DNA of 64,000 nt. Source: Clostridiaceae bacterium JG1575 (GTDB lineage: Bacteria > Bacillota > Clostridia > Clostridiales > Clostridiaceae). The position numbers and the translations under genes were made by a program. The notes under the pieces were generated by a model. That model saw only the letters and a program-made list of their open reading frames with translations, did no database searches and had not been told where the DNA came from. Shown piece after piece: positions 35,146 through 41,997 of the stretch. Position 1 is the first letter of the stretch. The number at the start of each line of letters is the position of its first letter. The stretch is from assembly GCA_002838815.1 (NCBI GenBank), contig LQGW01000052.1, positions 248,001-312,000 of the forward strand. Direction: 5' to 3'.

Positions 35146-35284
35146 CAGCGCGTTCTCCTTCGTCCAAAGCAGCAACTCCGCGGCTTCGAAGGCCTGCTTT
35201 CTTGGGGCGTCTGCCCATTTCTTTATTAATGATCTCCTCATTATACACAAGATTTGCGCCGCGCGGGGAAAAAACGCCCTCAGC

Positions 35285-35312
35285 GAACAAGGCCCCCGAA
35301 GGGGCCCTGTTC
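35285..35312 (-). terminator. Terminator-like hairpin after the long YflT-type gene
   Basis: GAACAAGGCCCC and GGGGCCCTGTTC pair around a CGAA loop (minus strand loop TTCG). On the minus strand a T-run follows about ten bases later, so it may be an imperfect terminator. Confidence 0.6.
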
Positions 35313-35314
35313 AT

Positions 35315-36841
35315 TTACGATGGGGAAAAGGGTTCACGGTGGTTGCTGGGATCCTCTTTCTCCAGGGGATCGTTTAAGCCAAGTTCGTTCTCATCCCATA
35401 GATCGGAGGGTTTGATGGCGACTTTACCCGACATCTCCTCCACTTCTCGGGCGATGTCTTCGTAATCTTTTTTGAAATCCTCCCCCTCGATCTTGAACGC
35501 TTTTCGGGGATCTTCCTCATGCATCTCTTGCTGGAGTTCTTCGGCCTTCATGGCTTCATCCTTTCGGATCTTTGTAAGTTCGTCCTCCGCTTTTTCCGAG
35601 GTGTGATCCCATTGGGCTTTGGCGGCATCTAAGGTGTGCGCCCACTCTTTTTTTGCCGGATCCTCCGAGGCTTCTTCCTTAGGAAGGTCCTGGTCCACAG
35701 CAGCTTTTGGATCCTTCAAAGTTTCCCAAGTGGCATCCCCTTCCCAACTTTCAGGCTCAGAGAGTTCGGGCTTTTGGGTGGCAGGAAGTTCTTCCTCGAA
35801 GGAGAGAGGCCGCGTCGTCGGATCCTTAGCTTCAGGATGCATCATCGGATCCTCGTTCGGCCGATCGCTGCCCAAAACAATGGGCGCAGGGCTTGGCGTT
35901 TCCCCATCCAAGACGATGGGGGGCGCCTGCGGCTCGGGAACCTCCAGAGGGTCCATGGGCTTTTGCGGTGCCTGGAGGATGTCGCTGGGCTGCTCCAACG
36001 CTGGACGCATCGAGGCGGCCTCTTCTCCTAAATCTTTCGAGGGCTTCTCTTGCATCGGTTCTTGCTCTGCGACTGGGGCTCGATTGACGTCCCGCACTAT
36101 TTTATTGAGATCACCTCTTAGAAAATCACCCTTCAAAACATCCTGAACAAAGGGGTCTTTGCGGATTTCATCGGCTGATAAGGATTCGTCCTTTGAAGAA
36201 ACGAGTTCTTGAGGCTCTTGGATCAGAGGGTCCGATTCCTTGGGCGGCTGTTTGAGCGACTCTTCCCGCATCTCTCGCTCAAGATCGGTGAGCCCTTCTT
36301 GCAAGTTGTCCTTGGCCGTGCGGAACTTTTCATACCCCTGGGGCTCTTCGGGGGGCGCTGGCACATCGGCAAAGGCGGTACCAGTATTCATGGCCCGTCC
36401 GCCCGAGACGATTTCTTCCTCCAAGACCCGACGATCCGGGGCCGGGGCGTCGGAGTCCGAAGAGGTCCAATCCTCGCGGTCGAAGTCCCGCGCCAAATCA
36501 TCGGCGACGGTGTCTTCATGGGTGAAGCCCTGGACGTAGAGCAAAATGGCGCCTCCTTCCAGTTCTTTCATATAGTCGCTGCGTTCCTCTTCGGTGAAGC
36601 CCATCCGATCGAAGATGTCCTCGAAGGTGTCTTCACCAGAAATGAACTCCTTGAAGCGATCCCACAGAGATTTGTCTTGATCCTCTTCCAGGGTTTCAAC
36701 GTTTCGTATGCTTTGAAGGTGGCTATCGTCTTTGGCATAAACGTGAATGTCACTTTCCCGGAACCCTTGTCGTTTGAGTTCGGCTACTCGCTGCAGCACC
36801 TCTTCGGGACTGCGGAACGATTCGATGTTTTTGGAATTCAT
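35315..36841 (-). CDS. YflT/GSP17M-domain protein with long acidic disordered tail
   Basis: A 508-residue protein. Residues 1 to about 115 form a YflT (general stress protein 17M) domain: RSPEEVLQRVAELKRQGF, ESDIHVYAKD, then LWDRFKEFISGED and GAILLYVQ. The other ~390 residues are low complexity, rich in Glu, Asp, Pro and Lys, with repeated APPIVLDGE/PAPIVLGSD-like blocks and a charged helical end (EWAHTLDAAKAQWDHTSEKA). ATG 36841 follows GAGGAGGAAG. No signal or membrane segment. The domain matches the short neighbour at 37085-37423, so the pair arose by duplication. A stress role is inferred from the domain name only. Confidence 0.82.
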   Translation of the reverse strand: MNSKNIESFRSPEEVLQRVAELKRQGFRESDIHVYAKDDSHLQSIRNVETLEEDQDKSLWDRFKEFISGEDTFEDIFDRMGFTEEERSDYMKELEGGAILLYVQGFTHEDTVADDLARDFDREDWTSSDSDAPAPDRRVLEEEIVSGGRAMNTGTAFADVPAPPEEPQGYEKFRTAKDNLQEGLTDLEREMREESLKQPPKESDPLIQEPQELVSSKDESLSADEIRKDPFVQDVLKGDFLRGDLNKIVRDVNRAPVAEQEPMQEKPSKDLGEEAASMRPALEQPSDILQAPQKPMDPLEVPEPQAPPIVLDGETPSPAPIVLGSDRPNEDPMMHPEAKDPTTRPLSFEEELPATQKPELSEPESWEGDATWETLKDPKAAVDQDLPKEEASEDPAKKEWAHTLDAAKAQWDHTSEKAEDELTKIRKDEAMKAEELQQEMHEEDPRKAFKIEGEDFKKDYEDIAREVEEMSGKVAIKPSDLWDENELGLNDPLEKEDPSNHREPFSPS

Positions 36842-36969
36842 GGATCTTCCTCCTCATGAGCCCATGGGTGGGCTTTTGTTGCTGTAACTTATTATACGGA
36901 GGGGATTTTACGGTTTTATGAGAAAAAATCCCTGCGACCGCCATAGTTATAAACGCCAAAAACAGCGAA

Positions 36970-37010
36970 AACGAGCCGAAAAGGCGCCTCCTTCGGCGTT
37001 TCGGCTCGTT
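36970..37010 (-). terminator. Terminator after the short YflT-type gene
   Basis: AACGAGCCGAAA (36970-36981) pairs with TTTCGGCTCGTT (36999-37010), and the loop pairs further (CGCC/GGCG). On the minus strand TTTTCGCTGTTTTT follows. Confidence 0.82.
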
Positions 37011-37084
37011 CATTCTCTTCATATTGTTCGTCTTTTGGTAACGTTTATGTCCTCCATATTCATGAAAGGCATAGAAAATTCAGC

Positions 37085-37423
37085 TTATAATTCATCGTGG
37101 GCGATGATGAGCAGTAACTTCCCGGCCTCCAGGGCCTCCAAGGATTTTTCCGTCTGTTCTGAGGGCAGGCCCAGCCGTTCAAAGGCCGATCCAAACTCTT
37201 GCTCTGCGCCGACAAAATTACGAAGCTTACTCCAAAGCGTGCGCTCTTCGGCAAACCCCGGCTCGTCGGAAAGGTTCTCCATGTGCCCCTGCAAGTTGTC
37301 GATCTGTCCGCCCTTGGCCACCACATACATATCCGTATCGTGGAAGCCATCGCATTTGAGTTGATCGATTCGAGCGACCACTTCTTCTTGAGTGTTGAAG
37401 ATCTCCACTTTATTTTTTAGCAT
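37085..37423 (-). CDS. YflT/GSP17M-domain general stress protein
   Basis: A 112-residue protein consisting of one YflT domain: VEIFNTQEEVVARIDQLK, GFHDTDMYVVAK, LWSKLRNFVGAEQEF and a closing AGKLLLIIAHDEL. It aligns along its whole length with the first 115 residues of the next gene downstream. ATG 37423 follows AGAGGTGAA. The leader contains a hairpin, CCTCCAAA with TTTGGAGG (37445-37464 area), and a promoter-like TTGCAT, 18 bases, CATAAT further up. A terminator separates it from the downstream paralogue. Confidence 0.8.
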   Translation of the reverse strand: MLKNKVEIFNTQEEVVARIDQLKCDGFHDTDMYVVAKGGQIDNLQGHMENLSDEPGFAEERTLWSKLRNFVGAEQEFGSAFERLGLPSEQTEKSLEALEAGKLLLIIAHDEL

Positions 37424-37560
37424 CCGTTCACCTCTTGCTCCGCGCCCTCCAAAATACTTTGGAGGATGTGACGTATTGTTGGTTGGTGCCTATATTATGC
37501 CCCGATCAAGAGGGGTTATGCAATCGCTATTTTTCCCAATCCCTTGGGAGACGCCGGCAC

Positions 37561-38274
37561 TCAAAGCGTTGGGGAGGCGCTCCTTCGTGGAGGTTCAACC
37601 GTCGGGTGAAACGAGAGGCTCACAGCGCGGGCTCCTTTTTTGTGTGGGGCGTTCAGACGCTGCACTTGTTCAATCTTTGAAAGACTCACTTCATAGGCCG
37701 TACAGGTTATCGGGGTGCCTTCTTCTTTGGTTTTTTGATAAGCTCTGCTTTGGAAGCGACCGATGAGCGACAAGCAGTCTCCCACTTGCAGATCCTTGGC
37801 CAGACGAGCGTTTCGACCCCAGGCAATGACGGGGATGTAATCGGATTTTCCAAAGGATCGATTGACCGCCAACAAAAGATCGGCGATCTCTCGACCAAAG
37901 GGCGTCGTACGAAAAACGGGCTTTTTGCAGACATATCCTTCCAATTCGATGCGGTTGGGGTCTTCGAAATCGGTCGTGGGAGCCTCCAGAACACGGGCAA
38001 ATACCGTGAGGATCAACTTATTGCGTCCACTTAGGTACTTATTGTAGCTGCGAAGAGATCCTTGCACCGAAATGAGCGCACCCTTTTGCACCGCATAACG
38101 GTCCAAAAGATGCTCCGAGACCGTGACCGGGATCACATCGCATTGGTCGCTGAGACGGCACACCCGCATCGTGAATTGCGAAAATCGTTCCCCCACCATC
38201 TCATGGCTGAACAAAGGGTCCGTCACAACCACGCCGCAGAGCTGGATGTCGTTGGTGTTGAGATGTTTTTCCAT
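37561..38274 (-). CDS. Single-stranded DNA-binding protein with two OB folds
   Basis: A 237-residue protein with two SSB-like OB domains in tandem: about 8-98 (IQLCGVVVTDPLFSHEM, then GALISVQGSL) and about 108-205 (IELEGYVCKKPVFRTTPFG, YIPVIAWGRNA, GDCLSLIGRFQSR). The second is closer to classical SSB. The C-terminus (SFHPTVEPPRRSASPTL) lacks the acidic DDDIPF-type tip of housekeeping SSB, so this is probably an accessory protein. ATG 38274 follows GGGGGAAAC. It stands alone, opposite the divergent DUF4364 gene. Confidence 0.85.
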   Translation of the reverse strand: MEKHLNTNDIQLCGVVVTDPLFSHEMVGERFSQFTMRVCRLSDQCDVIPVTVSEHLLDRYAVQKGALISVQGSLRSYNKYLSGRNKLILTVFARVLEAPTTDFEDPNRIELEGYVCKKPVFRTTPFGREIADLLLAVNRSFGKSDYIPVIAWGRNARLAKDLQVGDCLSLIGRFQSRAYQKTKEEGTPITCTAYEVSLSKIEQVQRLNAPHKKGARAVSLSFHPTVEPPRRSASPTL

Positions 38275-38387
38275 GTTTCCCCCATATCCTTCTTTTTATC
38301 CTTCGTTGCGTCTTTACCATAGTAACAAAATTTGTATTCGGTTTCAATCTTTTTGACCCTTTTTTTCCGGGCAAACTCGCCTGTTTG

Positions 38388-38396
38388 TGCTATGAT
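38388..38396 (+). promoter_or_regulatory. Extended -10 promoter of the DUF4364 gene
   Basis: TGCTATGAT at 38388-38396 is an extended -10 element about 30 bases before the start codon. No clear -35 is present at the right distance; TTGACC at 38353 is too far away. Confidence 0.5.
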
Positions 38397-38427
38397 GGAT
38401 TCATACTATTTTTAAGCGGAGGGATCT

Positions 38428-38967
38428 ATGCAGGATAATAAAAATAATGCAGAGAATAAAATCCTCATTCTGTATGCCTTGGCCCAGGCCCGCTATGCCA
38501 TGACCAAGCACGACTTGTCCATGATCATGTTGGATAATTTACTCATGAGCTATTACAATTTTTCCGACGCCATGTATGGCTTAAAGGATGGGCGCTTCAT
38601 CCTGCTTGAAAACGACGGACTCAACGAATACGTGGAAATCACCGAATCCGGCCGCTCCATGCTGGATCTGTTTTCTCCCAACATGGACATCCACAAACGA
38701 TCCATGATCGACGTCTATATGGAAGAGATGAAGGATGAGCTCATCGACAAAAACACCATCCGCGCCACCTATCACCCCGTGGAAGACGATCGTTTCATGG
38801 TGGAGATCAGTTCAAAGGAAGGCCGCAAGGTGCTGTTCAACTTGGATATTGAGGTCGCCACCAAGGAAGAGGCCGAGGCGATCTGCGCCAACTGGGAGCG
38901 AAATCCGGAAATCATTTATTATCAATTCTTAGCTCTTTTAAAAGGCCGCAAGGAAGAGCTCTTGTAA
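38428..38967 (+). CDS. DUF4364 family protein (winged-helix-like)
   Basis: A 179-residue protein of the DUF4364 family found across Clostridia. The N-terminal half (NKILILYALAQARYAMTKHD, SYYNFSDAMYGLKDGRFI, YVEITESGRSML) reads like a winged helix of the PadR type; the C-terminal half is a separate alpha/beta domain ending in a helix. GGAGG lies six bases before ATG 38428. It is divergent from the SSB-like gene and followed by a bidirectional terminator. A regulatory role is inferred from fold only. Confidence 0.88.
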   Translation: MQDNKNNAENKILILYALAQARYAMTKHDLSMIMLDNLLMSYYNFSDAMYGLKDGRFILLENDGLNEYVEITESGRSMLDLFSPNMDIHKRSMIDVYMEEMKDELIDKNTIRATYHPVEDDRFMVEISSKEGRKVLFNLDIEVATKEEAEAICANWERNPEIIYYQFLALLKGRKEELL

Positions 38968-39004
38968 GGCTCCCTTCCAGAGCCTGCCCTTTCCTCGAGA
39001 GCGA

Positions 39005-39040
39005 AAAAGAACGCACCCCAAAAGGATGCGTTCTTTTTTT
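39005..39040. terminator. Bidirectional terminator between DUF4364 and serS
   Basis: AAGAACGCA and TGCGTTCTT pair around CCCCAAAAGGA; TTTTTTT follows on the plus strand and TTTTTCGC on the minus strand. A separate hairpin, GATGAGG with CCTCATC, lies at 39064-39092 next to the serS stop, and a GCTGCTCTTTTT direct repeat lies between them. Confidence 0.88.
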
Positions 39041-39094
39041 GCTGCTCTTTTTGCTGCTCTTTTTGATGAGGCTTGGATCTTGCGATCCTCATCC

Positions 39095-40390
39095 CTATTG
39101 GTTGTTCTTAGGCGGCGTCATGCGCGCCTTTCCGCCCATATAGGGTTGCAGCGCCGAAGGAATCAAAACGGAGCCGTCTTCTTGCAGATTGTTTTCCAAA
39201 AAGCCGATGAGCATCCGCGGCGGAGCCACCACAGTATTGTTTAAGGTGTGCGGGAAGTACGTCTTTTTGCCGGCTTTCACACGGATGGCCAAGCGTCGCG
39301 CCTGGGCATCGCCAAGATTTGAGCACGAACCTACTTCAAAATATTTTTGTTGCCGGGGGCTCCAGGCTTCGACGTCCACGGATTTGACCTTCAAGTCGGC
39401 CAAATCCCCTGAGCAGCATTCCAATTTACGCACCGGAATGTCGAGGGTACGGAAAAATTCCACCGTCAAATTCGCCATGCGATGGAACCACTCCATGGAT
39501 TCCTCGGGTGCGCAGATGACGATCATTTCCTGCTTTTCAAACTGGTGAACGCGGTAGAGGCCTCGCTCTTCAATGCCATGGGCGCCCACTTCCTTACGGA
39601 AGCACGGTGAGGAGGACGTAAGGGTTAAGGGCAGCTGCAGGGGGTCTAATACTTCATTGATGAACTGACCGATCATGGAGTGTTCGGAGGTCCCGATGAG
39701 GTAGAGATCCTCCCCTTCCACCTTGTACATCATGTTGTCGCGCTCGGCGAAACTCATGACGCCGTCCACCACATTGCTGCGAATCATGTAGGGTGGAATG
39801 CAGTAGGTGAACCCCTGATCGATCATAAAATCCCGGGCATAGGTCATGATGGCGGAATGCAGACGGGCCATATCGCCCTTTAAAAACCAAAAGCCGCTGC
39901 CTGAAGTTTTTCGGGCGCTGTCTAAGTTGGACCCGTCTAATCGCTCCACGATGTCCATGTGATAGGGCACTTCAAAGCTCGGAACCAGGGGCTCACCAAA
40001 ACGCTCCACCTCTACATTCTCTTCATCCGAGCGACCAATGGGTACAGAGTCATCGATGATTTGGGGAAGGACCATCATGCGTTCTTTGATGGCTGCTGAG
40101 AGATCCTTGGCTTTTGCTTCGAGGGCCGTCAGACGATCTGCATTCTCTTCGACTTGCTTTTTATTCGCCTCAATAGCTTCTTGGGAGCCGCTTCTCATGA
40201 GCTGTCCAATAGCCTTTGAGAGGGTTTTGCGCTCGAACTTTAATTGTTCCGATTCCGTCAAGGCGGCCCGGTAGCGAACATCAAGATCCAGGACCTCATC
40301 CACCAGGGGCAGCTTCTCTTCTTGGAATTTCTTTTTCAGGTTCTCTCGAACGAGCTCCGGCTCGCTTCGTAAGAGTTTAATATCGATCAT
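39095..40390 (-). CDS. serS: Serine-tRNA ligase
   Basis: A 431-residue class II synthetase of normal length: N-terminal antiparallel coiled coil that grips tRNA-Ser (about 25-105), then the catalytic core with motif 2 (SPCFRKEVGAHG) and motif 3 (TVVAPPRMLIGFLE). It charges tRNA-Ser and, for selenocysteine, tRNA-Sec. ATG 40390 follows AAGGAGATGG. It lies 69 bases downstream of folC. No T-box is visible in front of it, unlike pheS and valS here. Confidence 0.98.
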   Translation of the reverse strand: MIDIKLLRSEPELVRENLKKKFQEEKLPLVDEVLDLDVRYRAALTESEQLKFERKTLSKAIGQLMRSGSQEAIEANKKQVEENADRLTALEAKAKDLSAAIKERMMVLPQIIDDSVPIGRSDEENVEVERFGEPLVPSFEVPYHMDIVERLDGSNLDSARKTSGSGFWFLKGDMARLHSAIMTYARDFMIDQGFTYCIPPYMIRSNVVDGVMSFAERDNMMYKVEGEDLYLIGTSEHSMIGQFINEVLDPLQLPLTLTSSSPCFRKEVGAHGIEERGLYRVHQFEKQEMIVICAPEESMEWFHRMANLTVEFFRTLDIPVRKLECCSGDLADLKVKSVDVEAWSPRQQKYFEVGSCSNLGDAQARRLAIRVKAGKKTYFPHTLNNTVVAPPRMLIGFLENNLQEDGSVLIPSALQPYMGGKARMTPPKNNQ

Positions 40391-40459
40391 GTTGCCATCT
40401 CCTTGTTTTTATCGTTTCGGGCACCTGGGTCTTGGAGGTCTAAGATGCGCCCGAGGTGC

Positions 40460-41776
40460 CTAATTGTCGTAGGGAACTGAAAAACGCGCCCGCATGACCC
40501 TGCGCAGATCCCCCACCATATAGAGGGACCCGGAGGCGATGATGAGATCCCCGTCCTCCATTTCGTCCAAGGCCAGTTCCAATGCTTTGGGGTAGCTTTC
40601 TTCCCAGGTAACGTGGTCGTTGAACGATACGATGTAGTCGTAGAGGTCTTTGGCCAGGGACGCTCTTACGGAATTGGGGGTGACGCAGATCACCGAGCGG
40701 GCGTCCCTGGCAATAAGATCCGCCATTTCATGGGTTTCTTTATCGGCCAAAATGCCCAAGATCAAAACGTAGCGCCGATGCGGATAGTAAAAATCCAAGG
40801 AGCGCTTGAGTTGACGGATGCCGTCGACGTTATGTGCCCCATCGATGATGACCAAGGGATCCCGAGAGAGAATCTCAAAGCGGCCCATCCAGCGGACTAC
40901 CGAAAGCGCGGCAGCGGTCTTTTGGGGGGTCAACCGCTGGGCGCCTTGTTGCTGCAACGCTTCTAGGGCGCGTACGGCGAGGAGCGAATTCATCAGCTGG
41001 TGGATGCCCAAGAGGCGAAGCGAGGCCTGAAAATGCCAAGATCCTGCATGATACGCCACTTCCTGAATCCCCTCTTCCTCTCGGAAATGGATCAATTTGA
41101 CTTCCTGCGGCAAGACAAAGGTCAGCGGAGCGCCCGTCGCCTTTGCTTTTGCGACGAGCACTTGCTTGGCCTCTTCGCGCTGTGGGTAGGAGATGACCGG
41201 GGCCTTCTTAATGATGCCGGCTTTGGCCTTGGCAATTTCTCCGAGGGTATTGCCCAGTACGTTCATGTGGTCGTAGCTGATGGAGGTGATGACGCTGAGG
41301 ATGGGATCCACCACATTGGTGGAATCCAAATCCCCACCCAAACCCACTTCAATCACGCAGTAGTCCAGTGCTTCCTCTTTAAAATAGACGAACATCACTG
41401 CGGTGATGATTTCAAATTCCGTAGGGTGTTCCATGCCTTCATCCAGGCAGTTTTTTACCGCCGCCGCCACTTTTTCCGTGCAGCGAGCAAGGTCCTCATT
41501 GCTGATGTTTTTTCGGTTGATCTGAATTCGCTCGTTGAATTCTTCAATATAGGGAGACGTGTATAGCCCCACCCGATAGCCCGATTTCATGAGCGCTTCA
41601 CTCATTATGGCTGCCACGGAGCCCTTCCCATTGGTCCCGGCGATATGAATGGCTTGGAGCGCTCGCTCCGGGTTCCCTAAATACTTCAGCATGCATTCCA
41701 TACGGGCGAGACCCAGGTTTTGTCCGAATTTTTGGGTCCCAGTAATAAAGGCCATGGCCTCTTCATAGGTCATCAT
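40460..41776 (-). CDS. folC: Folylpolyglutamate synthase/dihydrofolate synthase
   Basis: A 438-residue Mur-ligase family enzyme that adds glutamate to folates. The P-loop is GTNGKGSVAA (about 47-56); later motifs are YTSPYIEEFNERI, EVGLGGDLDSTNV and the C-terminal domain opening VIIDGAHNVDGI. ATG 41776 (MMTYEEA) follows AAGGAAAAATTTCT. The leader contains two hairpins (41799-41862). It lies downstream of valS on the same strand but has its own promoter. Confidence 0.96.
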   Translation of the reverse strand: MMTYEEAMAFITGTQKFGQNLGLARMECMLKYLGNPERALQAIHIAGTNGKGSVAAIMSEALMKSGYRVGLYTSPYIEEFNERIQINRKNISNEDLARCTEKVAAAVKNCLDEGMEHPTEFEIITAVMFVYFKEEALDYCVIEVGLGGDLDSTNVVDPILSVITSISYDHMNVLGNTLGEIAKAKAGIIKKAPVISYPQREEAKQVLVAKAKATGAPLTFVLPQEVKLIHFREEEGIQEVAYHAGSWHFQASLRLLGIHQLMNSLLAVRALEALQQQGAQRLTPQKTAAALSVVRWMGRFEILSRDPLVIIDGAHNVDGIRQLKRSLDFYYPHRRYVLILGILADKETHEMADLIARDARSVICVTPNSVRASLAKDLYDYIVSFNDHVTWEESYPKALELALDEMEDGDLIIASGSLYMVGDLRRVMRARFSVPYDN

Positions 41777-41798
41777 AGAAATTTTTCCTTGTCCTTTT

Positions 41799-41878
41799 GT
41801 CCCTATGGTAGGGACGCTTCGTTATGCCAAGCTTGGATCCTCTAGGAAACGCACTGCTTGGCGGATGCCTCTATTCTA
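41799..41878 (-). promoter_or_regulatory. folC promoter and double-hairpin leader
   Basis: On the minus strand an extended -10, TGGTAGAAT (TAGAAT 41878-41873), is followed by two perfect 7-base stems: GCCAAGC/GCTTGGC (41862-41826) and GTCCCTA/TAGGGAC (41815-41799). The second lies just before the ribosome site. No riboswitch class recognised. Confidence 0.55.
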
Positions 41879-41997
41879 CCATGCTTTCTTCCAAAGAAAC
41901 GCAAAGCGGCGCTCTCTTGCGGGAAAATCCCAGCCCCCACGCGCCTTGTTGTTGAGGCAATCCCATGGAGCCTGCATCGAGGGGGCAAAAGGGGAGC

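Noticed and set aside
41826-41846. A stretch resembling a cloning-vector polylinker (adjacent HindIII, BamHI and XbaI-like hexamers)
   Set aside because: It lies in the folC leader as one arm of a perfect GCCAAGC/GCTTGGC hairpin and the flanks read as normal chromosome, so the likeness is chance.
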